Assembly: GCA_963575745.1 (NCBI GenBank) | Contig: CAUYUJ010003625.1 | Span: 122,501-186,500 of the forward strand | From: Prorocentrum cordatum | Taxonomy: Eukaryota > Sar > Dinophyceae > Prorocentrales > Prorocentraceae | Direction of reading: 5' to 3' | Length of the DNA stretch: 64,000 nt | Part shown: positions 54,350 to 64,000 of the stretch, piece by piece | How positions within the stretch are numbered: the first letter of the stretch is position 1 | Layout of the letters: every line of letters starts with the position of its first letter | Translations under genes and position numbers: made by a program | Notes under the pieces: generated by a model | The model's database searches: none | The model's input: the letters and a program-made list of their open reading frames with translations, nothing else | What the model was told of the DNA's origin: nothing

Positions 54350-54470
54350 CGCGAATGGAACTCGTCGAGTATGGAGTATGGAACGCGATGGGAAGCCGTC
54401 AAGTATGGAACGTGTGGGAACTCGTCAAGTATGGAACGCGATGGGAATTCATCAAGTTCTTGGAATGAAA
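54350..54470 (+). repeat. GGAACTCGTCAAGTATGG repeat, block 1
   Basis: About five degenerate copies of TATGGAACTCGTCAAG / TATGGAACGCGATGGGA. The same unit recurs at 55225-55265 and 55612-55760, always beside coding blocks. Confidence 0.85.
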
Positions 54471-54529
54471 TGGGCGGCTGAAGGATCGCAAAGCTACCCA
54501 AACAGTGCTACCTGGCACGGCGCGGCACG

Positions 54530-54890
54530 TAGACTCCAACGGGCACGTAGACCCCAAACAGCTCCACGGACACGTAGACCCCAAACAGCACTACCTGACA
54601 CGGCGCGGCGCGACACACGGGCAAGGGGCACGCGCGAGAGCGTACTTTAATAGCACTGCCCCCAACTAGCCTATTTGAACAGCCCACTTGAATAGCCGAC
54701 TTGAGCAGCATACTTGAATACCTCCTCCCCCCCCGAACCGCTGCCCTCAGACGGAGGGCCCCTGACGTGGCATTCCCACATCCTCAGGCACCAACCCGCA
54801 AGGGGCTGGCGGCGGTTGCCGATTGGCATTGCGCGGCCCCCCCCCGCCTCCCCCATAGCCCCCGGGGACAAAGGGGCAGCGACGGAGGGC
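54530..54890. other. Short repeats, no gene
   Basis: Contains ACGTAGACCCCAAACAGC units (54535-54595), TTGAATAGC/TTGAACAGC/TTGAGCAGC units (54670-54720) and a C-rich patch. No coding signal. Confidence 0.6.
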
Positions 54891-55000
54891 GCAACCTGTG
54901 GCGCAACTTATGGCGCAACCTACTATTAGCCCATGGCGCAACCGACTATTACCTTACGGCGCAACCTAAGATTAGCCCATGGCGCAACCTGTGGCACGCC
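54890..55000 (+). repeat. GGCGCAACCTA repeat
   Basis: Seven or so units containing (T/A)TGGCGCAACC with TATTAGCCCA spacers. Confidence 0.85.
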
Positions 55001-55266
55001 CAATGATGGTGACGGCGACGGTAGCGATGCTTGCTCTGAACAGGCCAACGGTTCCAGTTGCGGCAGCCCAAAGAGCGGCAAGACTGCACACGGCAATCCC
55101 TAACGCCGAAGGCTGACACTCGGCTCGACGCGGGCGCAATGTTACATACCACTGGGAAGAACGATACGAGATGAGCACAGCCACCTTCCGGCAGTCGCCG
55201 CGTGGAAAGTGATCGCCCTTACGGCAACCAACCGAACTCGTCAAGTACGAACCCAACCGAACTATT

Positions 55267-55629
55267 CTAGTATGAACTCACCCTGGCCGACAATAAGCTT
55301 TCAATGGATATCCCATCAGTGCTAGTGGACATCTCGTCCTCCATTCGCTCCAGGATCTGCTGGTTCAGCCCATCGTGGTCACAATCCCGCGTGATGGCGT
55401 TCTGCAGGAGGTGAACCCCGCCGCGAGCCGAACATTTGAGGCTGCGAAGCCGAGCACCGAGAGTTTTGACCACCATGTTTTTGATCTTGATCTGCTTCAT
55501 CAATTTCATGAACCTGAGACGGGTCCTCGGGCTGCTCACTCGAAGCCATTGCGGCTTCCCCGGCGTTTGCAAGCCTTTCGGATTCGGCGCCCTCTTCGGA
55601 GGCGCGAGTAACTCAACGGAACTCGTCAA
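55267..55629 (-). CDS. Possible 5' exon of hypothetical gene
   Basis: Frame with mixed composition: LRFMKLMKQIKIKNMVVKTL, then NQQILERMEDEMSTSTDG and SIESLLSARV before a stop at 55267. Basic first half and acidic second half. It is framed by the CTCGTCAAGTATGG repeat on both sides, like the exon at 54347, which suggests that these repeats sit in the introns of one minus-strand gene. No domain recognised. Confidence 0.4.
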   Translation of the reverse strand: MTSSVELLAPPKRAPNPKGLQTPGKPQWLRVSSPRTRLRFMKLMKQIKIKNMVVKTLGARLRSLKCSARGGVHLLQNAITRDCDHDGLNQQILERMEDEMSTSTDGISIESLLSARVSSY

Positions 55630-55760
55630 GTATGAAGCCCAACCGGACTTGTCAAGAATGGGCCTCCACCGAACTCGTCAAGTATGGAACTGTATTAAAA
55701 CTTAACAGATCTTGCCATGTATGGAACTCTGAACTCGTCAAGTATGGAACTGAAAGAGCT
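55612..55760 (+). repeat. GGAACTCGTCAAGTATGG repeat, block 2
   Basis: Degenerate copies of AACTCGTCAAGTATGGAACT with CCAACCGGACTT variants. Confidence 0.85.
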
Positions 55761-55784
55761 CGAGATGAAATGAGCTGCAAAATG

Positions 55785-55995
55785 GAGGCGCTGCGAGAGG
55801 GAAGCGCTGTAAGCACTGCGAGACGGAAGAGCAAGCACTGTCAGAGGGAAGTTCAAGCACTGCGAGAGGGAAGCAAAAGCGCTGCGACAGGGAAGTGCAA
55901 GCGCTGCGAGAGGGAAGCGCAAGCACTGCGAGTGGGCCACGGACAAAGGGGGGAAATGCAAGCACTGCGAGAGGGAAGTGCAAGCGCTGATCCGA
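55785..55995 (+). repeat. GCACTGCGAGAGGGAAGC minisatellite
   Basis: About twelve 15-18 bp units: AAGCACTGCGAGAGGGAAG and AAGCGCTGCGACAGGGAAG. Confidence 0.9.
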
Positions 55996-56099
55996 CACTC
56001 TGAACGCCATGCTTGCACGAGAGGCAGGGCGACGAGCTCTCGAAGACAAGCGCTGCCAGGGGAAGCAACAAGCAAAACGCACGGGCCATCCAGAAAAGC

Positions 56100-56775
56100 C
56101 TTATCCCCCCAAGGGGCCCCAAGAGGCCCCCAGAGAGCCTCTAGAGGGCCCCAGAAGCATCTAAGACGCCCCGAGAGGGCCTCAAGAGAGCTTCCAGAGG
56201 GCCCCAAGAAGGCTTCAAGATGCCCCAAGAGAGCCCCAAGAGCGCTCAGGAAGGCCCCAGGGGAGGTTCCGGAAGCCTCAAGAGGGCCTCACGAGGGCCG
56301 TGCAAGAGCCTCAAGAAGGCCATGAGAGCTTGATATTGCCCCAGGAGGGCATTATGTGCCCCCAGAAAGCCGCAAGAGGCTCCAAGAGAGCCCCAAAAGG
56401 GCTCAGGAAGCCCTAAGAAACCCCGATCGGGCATCAAGAGAGCCTCAAGAGAGGGCCCCGAGAAGGTTCCAAGACTTCAAGAGGGCTCCAAGAAAGGTTC
56501 AGGAAGCCCCCCGATGGGGCTCAAGAGGGCCGCACAGGGGCCTCAGGAAAGTCTTGGGAGCTTGAGATTACCCCAAGAGGGCCTCGTCGCATGCCCCGAG
56601 AGAGCCCTAAGAGGCACCCAGAAAACATCAAAAGGGCACCAGCCCCGAGAGGGCCTCAAGAGGGCCCCAAGAAGGCTTCAAGATGCCCCAAGAGAGCCTC
56701 ACGAGCGCTCTGGGGGGCTCCACCCAAGAGGATTCAAACCCCCAGAGGGCCCCACGACGGCCCTAGAGCATCCAG
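56100..56775 (+). repeat. CCCCAAGAGGGCCTC minisatellite
   Basis: Long degenerate array of CCCAAGAGGGCC(T/C)CAAGA(G/A)-type units, a variant of the CCAAGACGGCC family. The encoded Pro/Arg/Lys-rich frames are not genes. Confidence 0.85.
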
Positions 56776-56784
56776 GTGCCATCC

Positions 56785-57034
56785 TCCGCCCCCCCCGCAT
56801 CGTCTTTTCCCCCCCCCCCATTCCCCCCCCCCCCCCTCCCCTCCCCCCCCATCGCCTCCTTCTCTCCAATCCACCTCCTCCTTCTCCTCCTTCTCCTCCT
56901 CCCCTCCCTTCTCCTCCTCCTCCTCCTCCTCCTCCTCCTCCCCCCCGCTCCTCCTCCTGCGCGTCGTTCTCCTCGTCCCTCCCCCCCCTTTCCTCTTGCC
57001 CCCCCTCCTGCCTCGGCCCGAAGAGGGGGTCGGG
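56785..57034 (+). repeat. C/CT-rich tract before assembly gap
   Basis: CCCCCC and CTCCTCCTC low-complexity sequence reaching the N run. Confidence 0.9.
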
Positions 57035-57134
57035 NNNNNNNNNNNNNNNNNNNNNNNNNNNNNNNNNNNNNNNNNNNNNNNNNNNNNNNNNNNNNNNNNN
57101 NNNNNNNNNNNNNNNNNNNNNNNNNNNNNNNNNN
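57035..57134. other. Assembly gap (100 N)
   Basis: Exactly 100 N, a conventional gap of unknown size. It separates a CT-rich tract from an AG microsatellite. Confidence 0.99.

Positions 57135-57170
<36 letters not shown>
57135..57170 (+). repeat. AG microsatellite
   Basis: (AG)n directly after the gap; its true length is unknown. Confidence 0.95.
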
Positions 57171-57173
<3 letters not shown>

Positions 57174-57179
57174 GGGAAA

Positions 57180-58600
57180 GCACGCAAAAAAGCGTTCCGC
57201 TTCTTATTATTTAGCTCGCGCGTCGTCCCCTCGCGCTCTTCCGCGCACCTCCGAGAAAGCATCTCCCCTGCTGCTTTGTGCTTCTGTTAAGCATCGGACA
57301 ATTCCGCCTCCTCTGGACACGCCGCCAGACAGTCATCGCTCGAACAAAGCACTTGGCCCACGCGTTTCCGAATATTCGACTCGCACGTCGTCCTCTCACG
57401 TGCTTCCGCACATTTCCGACGCAACCTCCCCCCTGCTGCTTTGTGCTTCTTCTGGGCTTCGGACATCTCCGCCTCCTCTGGGAATAGTGCCAGACAGCCA
57501 TCGCTCGAACAACGCACTTTGCCCACGCTCTCGGCCCATTTCGCGTTGCAACGGCGAGACTTCTGTTGCCCATTGACACCGCTGCACTTGACACAGTACA
57601 AGGTCCGAATTACTATCGCGTCGACCCCATCGCCAACACCTGCCACGCCCCCATCGCCGCCCTCCTGCACGCCTCCATCGCACTGCGCTGTCGTTGCCCA
57701 TCCGTCGCACGTCTTGCGCCATTTCTCGTCCCGGCTCTTCATCTCGGCGGTGCACTCTTTACAAAACGCCGGCCTCTCCTCCCGCTGGAACTCGCACTTC
57801 GTGAACGCCTCCACCAGCAGCCGTCGTCGGCAACGCCCGCGCTGATCGCGCGGCATCAGCTTCGCCTCCCACTCCTCCCAGTCCACTTTATCCCCGCGAA
57901 GCGCCTGCAACCATCTCTGCGCGCCTGGCATCTCTCCCGCGTCGTGCGGCTTCCTGTCGAAGGTCCTGAAAATCGACAAGTTCTCCCGCCTCCGCACGCG
58001 CGTGATGGCAACGTAACTGGACATCCAACTCACGCCGCGCCCTCTTTCGAGGTCTGCTATCACCGCTGCCATGGTTCGGCCCTGGGCAGCGCGCGCCGTT
58101 ACTGCCGAAGCCGGGGTTGCCATAAATTGGGTGCGTCTCACATTCAAGACTGGATGCTTCCGATGCCCGTCCAAGAACCATTGCCGCCCTTTCGATGGAA
58201 GGTCGGATACAGCCCCGGCCCCCACCCGGGCAGGTGCCACTCCTTCGTCTGGAAGTCCAACGCAATCACTCGCGGCAGATGCAACACCACTTCCTCGTCT
58301 TCATCTCCCACGACCTCGTCCTCGTGCAACACCCATCCATGGATCGTGGCCGTGCGCCCCCGCAGAAGCTGTTTCTTCGACCGATCCAAGTGATCCCCCA
58401 AAGCCACGGGCATCCCTTTGGCCAGCGGCAGCCACCCAGGCAAGCTCGCGCACTCCTTGTCATGGTACCCAAGCCAACGTATCTTATCCTCCACCGTGCA
58501 CGGTCGCCTCTGTTCCCCCTGGGGCGGTAGACGTTCTCCTTGCGCCGGACAGGACCCCCGAGAACCGACGGGGCGTGAGGGCGATATCCCCTCCAAATGA
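57180..58600 (-). pseudogene. PIF1/RecD-like helicase C-terminus with Cys repeats
   Basis: The frame from about 58520 reads LPLAKGMPVALGDHLDRSKK and LLRGRTATIHGWVLHEDE, typical of the beta-barrel-like region before the last helicase motifs in PIF1/RecD-related proteins. A one-base shift near 58200 leads to RRTQFMATPASAVTARAAQG and MSSYVAITRVRRRENLSIF, matching the TAxxxQGxT and YVAxTRxRxxxxL motifs (V and VI). After this come Cys pairs (AFCKEC, YCVKCSG) and two copies of a 50-residue unit, CSSDxCLAxxPEEAExS...HKAAG...R(R/K)CAE; the second copy is cut by an in-frame TAA at 57287-57289. The Walker A/B half of the helicase is missing upstream. The protein would act on nucleic acid if complete; here it is a fragment. 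Confidence 0.55.
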
Positions 58601-58660
58601 ATCCCTGGACCCCTACCAGAGCCCGCTTGACGCCGTGTCCTCATCCTCACCTTCCTCCAT

Positions 58661-61046
58661 CTATTTATCTTCCCACTCCTCTGCCTCATCCCCCACAGAG
58701 GCACCCAGGACCCCCCAAGAGCCCCTGGGGAAGGGAAATACAAAAGAACTGATACCTGAGCGACCAAAGAATACAAGGGGTCGGCGGATGTGGCGTAAGC
58801 CTGTACAATCGAGGGTCATACCTGCGTTCCTCTCATTACCTGTCGTCGCGGTTTGACCGGCGGCAGGTTTCACCGAACTGAGAGGGTGTTTAGAGAATAT
58901 GTTGTTGCGCCTACTGACGGACCGGGAAGCACGAGGCGGACGTGCCACAAAATCATCTGCCCAAGCAACCGGTGGACGTCCACGAGGGCTGGGCCCTGTG
59001 GCGTCCATAACGGTGCCCTGGGCAACTGGTAGCCAGGGTGCTGTTCCCGTTCTGGCGTCTCGCAATGTCCGAAGAGTTGGCGCAAGAGTGCTCGTCGCCT
59101 GCGCGCTGCGGCCCCATCGAATCCAACCTTCAACTGGTTCGATGCACGAGTCAGATGCTTCTGGCCATTCGAAAGCAGCCAGACCGGGGCAAGACAAGGG
59201 ACGCGCATACTGATCAATTTCTGTTGCCCAGAGCAGGGGCCACCACTCAGAGAGCGGTGGGGCCTGAATACCTTCTCTCGCAGCCAAATGTGCCAGCCAT
59301 TTTATGAACCGCCTCTTCAGAGGTTCAAGGTACTGAAAGAAAGGACCATGGCGCGCCGGCGGCTGGGCCGCGACGCGCTCAGGAACCCAGGCATGAACAC
59401 TACCCGGGCGGCTGTCTCCAAAGGTTTGACCTGAAGCAGCCAAAATAAGCTGCTGATTATTTGTTGCCCATTTGCGCTCCAGCTTCAGATTGTTGTTTAT
59501 GTTCGTCATTACAGATGCCGAAGCTCTCCATTGTCGTCGTATTCGCTCGCCAGCATAGCGATCATGCTCCCAAGGCAGTGTCTCATGATCGACAACATGC
59601 AACACAATGCCACTGTTCCACAGCGAGTCTCGAATAATCCTGTGTCTGAGTGACTGAAGCAAATCATCATGGGCAACCGTGTACTTGCACTTTACTGGAG
59701 TATTACAAGAGGGGCAACTGCCAAAACCAGTTCGCACCCAGTGCCATCCAGCACAGAGGAACCGACAGTCGTCCTCCCAAGGAACTGACTGAATGGACGC
59801 ATCTGCCCTATCAGGCAACGTATGCCTATATTCTTGGAGCAATGCCAAAGTCTCGTCAGTGTGAATCCAACCGAGCTTCGAGGCGTTAGCAACATTTACT
59901 TCATATGAGGTCCACTCCTGATTAAAGATAATTGACCACGACATTCGCTTTTCATTTTGGTCCCACCAGTCGCTGACTTTGGCGAGAGTGGCGGCTTTGT
60001 CGATATCAGTGAAACTCAGCACCTCACGGGGCACGAGGGCCCCGTCTCGGCAAACCCGGCACGAGAAACGGGTGAGCACACGGCCATCGAAAACAAGAAC
60101 TAATGGCCAGGAGTCTCGGTGAGCTGGAAGCTGGTCCCACAAACGGCCTGGGTCCACTGCGGGCCATGCGCCAATCGATGGAGGCTCTCCCGGCTGTGGG
60201 CCTTGGCCCATGGCATGGTGCTTCTTCACAGGAGGGGGCTCGCCATCCCTTCGCTGGCTTAGCCAGAATGGAAAATGGTCTGGGCTTTGCATGCTCGGAT
60301 CCTTCTTGGTCGGAAGAAGCTTCAATAATTCGTAGTCCGCCTCGAGGCAAAAACCCCGGGGCGCTTTTTGGGAACTGAACTTCTCCGACCATGGATTCCA
60401 CAAACGTCTCCATGTCAGTGATATGAAGGAGGGGCCCATGACACCTGGCTGGGCCAGGGTCATAGGGCACGCACATCCTCTCAATTGAGGCAATACACGT
60501 GGAATGTCCCCGGCAAGCTCGATAGAAAACGGGGATTGGGCATCTAGCCCGCTCGACCCCTTGAAGGGGCCAGACTTTGAAGTCGCGCCATCGTTCGTAA
60601 ACGACCGTCTCATTGATGCTGGCAGCGTCTTCAGGGGGCGCACCAAGGATTTCCACGGTCCCCGGCTGCAGCGCGGCGAGGCCGTGCGCAGCAAGTGCGT
60701 ATGCTTGGTATTTAAACCCGTCCTCGTCCATCTTCTCGACCAGGTCTCCAAAATAGACCCAGCCTCCCGAGGACCTCGCATGATCAGAACAATGTCTCGC
60801 GATATACGTCGCGAAATCACCAATGCGCTTAGCAAGCCCATATATTCGACAACTTCTGGGTCGCCACAATTCCGCGCAGCCTAGGGCCGCCGGATTCTCG
60901 CGGTCAGTGACCCCCGCAACCAGCGGGGTCAAGACCGTAAACGACTGAGGACCAAATCCGCTGGGAACATCATCGGAGTGAAATTCAGCACAGAGAAAAT
61001 CGCGCACCTGTTCAAAAGTGCCCACGTCTATGGAAAGCTCGCCCAA
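58661..61046 (-). pseudogene. Large hypothetical protein, frameshifted
   Basis: The frame from 61046 begins MGELSIDVGTFEQVRDFLCA and continues CRIYGLAKRIGDFATYIARH and VYFGDLVEKMDEDGFKYQAY. Near 60360, at a CCCCGGGG stretch, coding moves to the frame that ends at 58661: LEADYELLKLLPTKKD, VLVFDGRVLTRFSCRVCRDG, KVSDWWDQNEKRMSWSII, RTGFGSCPSCNTPVKCKYT, ERKWATNNQQLILAASGQTF. Two CxxC pairs (CRVC, CPSC) could bind a metal. The total is near 750 residues of well-mixed composition, the best coding signal in the window after the retroelement. The last 120 codons before 58661 look weaker. No family recognised. It lies directly upstream of the helicase fragment. Confidence 0.55.
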
Positions 61047-61087
61047 TAGTGCAAATATGGGATCTTCAATTGAGCGTACTAAGCGTC

Positions 61088-63304
61088 TTATTGCGAAGGG
61101 CCTCTACCCGGGGGGGGCACAGGACCAGTCGCGTGGGCCTCTCGAACCCTCCGCTTCAGATCGATGGGCGTATTATTAAGAATTCGAGTGCGGTCTTCCA
61201 ACAGGAGATAAAGCTCTCTGCCCCTAAAATGGTCAGCGTGCCCGACATTAATCTCCTGATCGCCCTCTCGGGGCGAACCATCCGTCGGTTTACGCTGCCG
61301 CTCATCGGGGGAAGGTCGCAGCCTTGCTCCGCAGGAGAAGTTGGCAGAGGCTGGGCCAGATCGATAATGCTCCTCCTCAATGGGGATGAGTTCAGGATCC
61401 CCCTGATAAGGGAAGTCATTGAGATGGGTAAGGTCTGGGCTGGCCTCAAAGGGCCCCGATGCGTCTGGGGCACCCGGGGTTCTGTCCACAGAGGAAGGCT
61501 TCGCCGCGTTATGTCCACTCGAAGCGACGGCTGGTGGCGATGCCTTAGCAGCGGGTGCAACCTCCTCATCAGAAGAGCTCGGAAAATCTATGGTGGGGGA
61601 CGATTCGGCAACCTCATGAGGCGCAGCGTGTGACGCAGCAGCAGCGTCCGAATCGACCATCATCTGATCTCCCTGCGTCGGCGCGGTCTCCGCTCTGGCT
61701 GGGCCAGGCGGAGGCGCAGGTACTCTCGCCGCCACGGCTGGGCCGGACGGTGGCGCAGGGGGAGTAGGCAGCCTGCTTCCACTCGCAGCAGATTCGCCTT
61801 CAGCGCGAGGCTGTGACCGCTTGCTCTTGGCGGCGATCACAGGAGTAGGAACGAAATCTGGTGTCACGCTTCGGATCTGTTCTACAACAGTGGCTGCAAA
61901 CTTCTTCCGCGAATCCGAGTACATCCCCGGCTCGTGTTTCCCATGTTTCTCAGCGGGCTCGTAGATCCTCTTTGCTGTGTCAATAAGCATTTCCATTTCC
62001 TGCAAAATGCCAGGATCTTCGGCAACTGGCTGCTGTTCAGTAATTGCACAACGCCAATGACGGAAGAAATCGCGCTCATTCTTCAGCGCGTTACGTGCTT
62101 GCCTGCCTTCGACGTGGCGATGTGAGATGTATTTGATAGATCGGACAATGCTGGATGCAGCGTCGCTCCCCATGGGGGCAGGGATTCCTCTGACGAGGGA
62201 TCTCCATCCGTCTGACTCGGGAGCCGCAGGAGCGTCCGGCCTTTCATTGCCTCCGGGGCGATCAGAGCCCGCATCCTCGGCAGTCTTGGCTTCTGTCTCG
62301 ATTGCCGCAGCCTTAGCGATGGAGCTCTCGGCCCGCGCAGCCGGGTCCATCCCGGCACTGCCTTGGGCAGGCTGGGAAGTCCCTGGATGAGCTTTAAAAT
62401 GCTGTCGCTGTGGCGCCGCCTTGGGCGCGACATCAGCTTGCTGCAGCCTGCGGTCAGCACGCGGCGAACGCTCAACGCTCCACCTCTTGGCCCGAGGAGG
62501 GGGCTCGGGCACGCGCAGACTTGGTGACCAAGTCGGCTTACTCAGAGGCGCAGGCCAAGCCTGGGGCTTGCCTGTCGCCGTCTCTGAGCCCGCTGGCTTG
62601 GCCGGCGGCTGCGCAGCCGTAGGCGCAGCACCAGAGGGCCTCGCTAACGGCCCCTCCCCAGTAACTTCGCTGCCGGCCGAACGAACAGAAGGGCTGTCAG
62701 CTCCAGTATCCCGGCGAGCCACCTTAGCCGGTGGAGGCTTCGGCGCACGTGCCTCTGGACTCGGATGGAATGGTGGCGGAGGCTTCTTCGGCACATCGTC
62801 ACCCGACCTGAGTGGGGGTGAATCCTTCATCGGCGCGACGTTCGGCGACTTGGCCGGGGGCGGCGCCATCTTCATGTTAGATGGCGGCGGAGGCTTCTTC
62901 GGCACATCGCCCGCTGTCCTAACTGGCGACGGCGCCTCCCTCGGCGGGGGAGGAGGTGCAAGCGCGCTCACGACTGCTGCAGCATCGGGAGGGGGAGGCA
63001 CCTCCTCAGCCACGGCTTTGCCGGGCGAAGACTGGGGCGCTCTCTCGACCCGGGGCGCAGGCTGTCCCAAAGGTGGAGAACTCTCGGCATCCAACGAAAA
63101 AGACGCATCGGACGGCTTTGCCGCCGGCGCCTGCGCCTGAACACCCGTTGACGACTTGGCTTTGGCCTCCTCTTCACTCGCCCCGTTGGCCAGGGCCAGC
63201 TTCTTGGATGCTTCCGAGGCCTCGCCTTGGATTGATCTTAGTGAGCCTGACTCCTTTATCCTGGAGCCATGGCCAAATGTCATGGGCCTCGCTACGATTC
63301 CCAC
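61088..63304 (-). CDS. Pro/Ala-rich low-complexity protein
   Basis: An uninterrupted frame of 738 codons starts with MGIVARPMTFGHGSRIKESG. Residues 50-260 are Pro/Ala/Lys-rich with repeated GDVPKKPPPP blocks, suggesting a disordered region. A more folded-looking segment is near residues 395-480 (SIVRSIKYISHRHVEGRQAR, RDFFRHWRCAITEQQPVAED, EMEMLIDTAKRIYEPAEKHG). It ends with HFRGRELYLLLEDRTRILNN and a stop at 61088. The upstream block (63710-63180) is in another frame and may be its true N-terminus. A stop separates it from the next gene by only about 40 bases, so it may be part of one mobile or polycistronic cassette. Function unknown. Confidence 0.55.
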   Translation of the reverse strand: MGIVARPMTFGHGSRIKESGSLRSIQGEASEASKKLALANGASEEEAKAKSSTGVQAQAPAAKPSDASFSLDAESSPPLGQPAPRVERAPQSSPGKAVAEEVPPPPDAAAVVSALAPPPPPREAPSPVRTAGDVPKKPPPPSNMKMAPPPAKSPNVAPMKDSPPLRSGDDVPKKPPPPFHPSPEARAPKPPPAKVARRDTGADSPSVRSAGSEVTGEGPLARPSGAAPTAAQPPAKPAGSETATGKPQAWPAPLSKPTWSPSLRVPEPPPRAKRWSVERSPRADRRLQQADVAPKAAPQRQHFKAHPGTSQPAQGSAGMDPAARAESSIAKAAAIETEAKTAEDAGSDRPGGNERPDAPAAPESDGWRSLVRGIPAPMGSDAASSIVRSIKYISHRHVEGRQARNALKNERDFFRHWRCAITEQQPVAEDPGILQEMEMLIDTAKRIYEPAEKHGKHEPGMYSDSRKKFAATVVEQIRSVTPDFVPTPVIAAKSKRSQPRAEGESAASGSRLPTPPAPPSGPAVAARVPAPPPGPARAETAPTQGDQMMVDSDAAAASHAAPHEVAESSPTIDFPSSSDEEVAPAAKASPPAVASSGHNAAKPSSVDRTPGAPDASGPFEASPDLTHLNDFPYQGDPELIPIEEEHYRSGPASANFSCGARLRPSPDERQRKPTDGSPREGDQEINVGHADHFRGRELYLLLEDRTRILNNTPIDLKRRVREAHATGPVPPPGRGPSQ

Positions 63305-63960
63305 GGTAAGGACTTCGATCCTTCTGCCAAACGATGGGCCCTAAATTTGGGACCCACTGGCTCTGTGCCTTTCGGACTTGGTCCGGGGCAGCCTCTCTTT
63401 CCTTGTCGCGATACCGCTCGACCCCAAGGTCTTGCTCCAAGGGCCGCCCCTTTTGTCTAGCGACATGTTGCAAGAAGGCATCGGCCGGAGTGACATGAAG
63501 TGCTGCGGGAGTCCAATGGTAGAGGCGAAGCTCATATAACACCATCTGGGATGTTTCACTGACAAACTGATCGGGCGAACCCCTGATAATTACAGGCTTC
63601 GCATAGAAAGTGGTCCCCGCAGTTGCCCAGATGCCATCTCCAAAAGTCTCTTCCGCAACAGAATAAACAGCATGCGTGGAAGTATTGTTGGTACAAGGAA
63701 GAGAACCCACACCAACCCGTAGAGAGGATCGGATGTAAGCAACTGATGGCCCTCCAAAATCTAATGGGGAGCGGTCACAGACGTGCCATGAGATTGTCTG
63801 ATCCAGCCTGAGGACGGGTCTTGGACCTCCCCAAGCTTTTCCTCCATTACGCAGAAGGGCAAAGTTAGCTGCACGCAGTGATTGATGCCCGCCCCGTGGG
63901 TCTTCGTCGACAACTTCGCCCGACCCAGGCGATCAGCAACGGTAGCCTTTGGGTCTTCAC
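63174..63960 (-). CDS. N-terminal block of cassette, partial at window end
   Basis: From about 63930 the minus strand reads RLGRAKLSTKTHGAGINHCV, QLTLPFCVMEEKLGEVQDPS to a stop near 63765, and after a shift PSVAYIRSSLRVGVGSLPC, FGDGIWATAGTTFYAKPVII and MVLYELRLYHWTPAALHVTP, QHVARQKGRPLEQDLGVERY, ending at 63174. Composition is that of a folded protein. It overlaps the start of the Pro-rich frame, so a one-base indel near 63250 may join them. The 5' end lies outside the window. Family unknown. Confidence 0.45.
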
Positions 63961-64000
63961 GTGACCGACCGGCTTAAAATCACAAAGAAACGTGCCCACT

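Noticed and set aside
57135-57262. Protein frames crossing the N gap
   Set aside because: The gap is 100 N of unknown true length; frames through it are meaningless.
1-64000. Dinoflagellate spliced-leader sequence or relict
   Set aside because: I looked for CCATTTTGGCTCAAG-like sequence and saw no convincing match; a proper search was not possible.

Overview
The window looks like nuclear DNA of a GC-rich dinoflagellate, most like a Prorocentrum-type genome. This rests on the high GC content, the abundant minisatellites and triplet expansions, the lack of recognisable promoters, retroelement remnants whose domain set resembles dinoflagellate DIRS-like and LINE elements, and the single coding direction. 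No bacterial operon, CRISPR array, tRNA or rRNA gene was found. Homology calls come from motifs read by eye; no search was run.

Layout. 0-3.0 kb: broken minus-strand coding sequence. 3.1-4.3 kb: a C-rich insertion with terminal inverted repeats and an 8-bp target-site duplication, followed by a GGGCTAT array. 4.9-5.9 kb: degraded LINE reverse transcriptase. 8.6-10.8 kb: broken hypothetical gene. 10.8-17.9 kb: nested repeat block (GGA triplets, CCAAGACGGCC minisatellites, a GGAAAGAGCG-bordered family) holding the 3' end of a LINE. 18.2-18.7 kb: a 183-bp tandem repeat. 19.75-21.84 kb: a second inverted-repeat insertion filled with CCA triplets and flanked by a 9-bp duplication. 23.2-23.8 kb: hypothetical ORF. 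23.8-25.9 kb: fold-back structure made of a 13-bp minisatellite. 28.1-34.8 kb: a degenerate DIRS-like tyrosine-recombinase retrotransposon (gag-like, RT, RNase H, methyltransferase-like, recombinase). 36.2-37.3 kb: hypothetical gene. 39.0-41.3 kb: CTC and CAT triplets. 42.2-46.7 kb: three tandem copies of a 1.3-1.6 kb composite unit. 47.2-51.4 kb: broken zinc-binding hypothetical gene. 52.7-55.6 kb: exons of another gene separated by repeats. 56.1-57.2 kb: repeats and a 100-N assembly gap. 57.2-64 kb: a minus-strand cassette of large unknown proteins followed by a helicase C-terminus, running off the window end.

Nearly every convincing coding segment lies on the minus strand, fitting the unidirectional gene arrays known in dinoflagellates. 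Most reading frames are broken by frameshifts and in-frame stops, several at homopolymers, so decay and assembly error cannot be fully separated. No functional pathway links the genes. The main story is mobile DNA: a complete but dead DIRS-like domain set, and a family of low-complexity-filled insertions with a shared end motif and target-site duplications.
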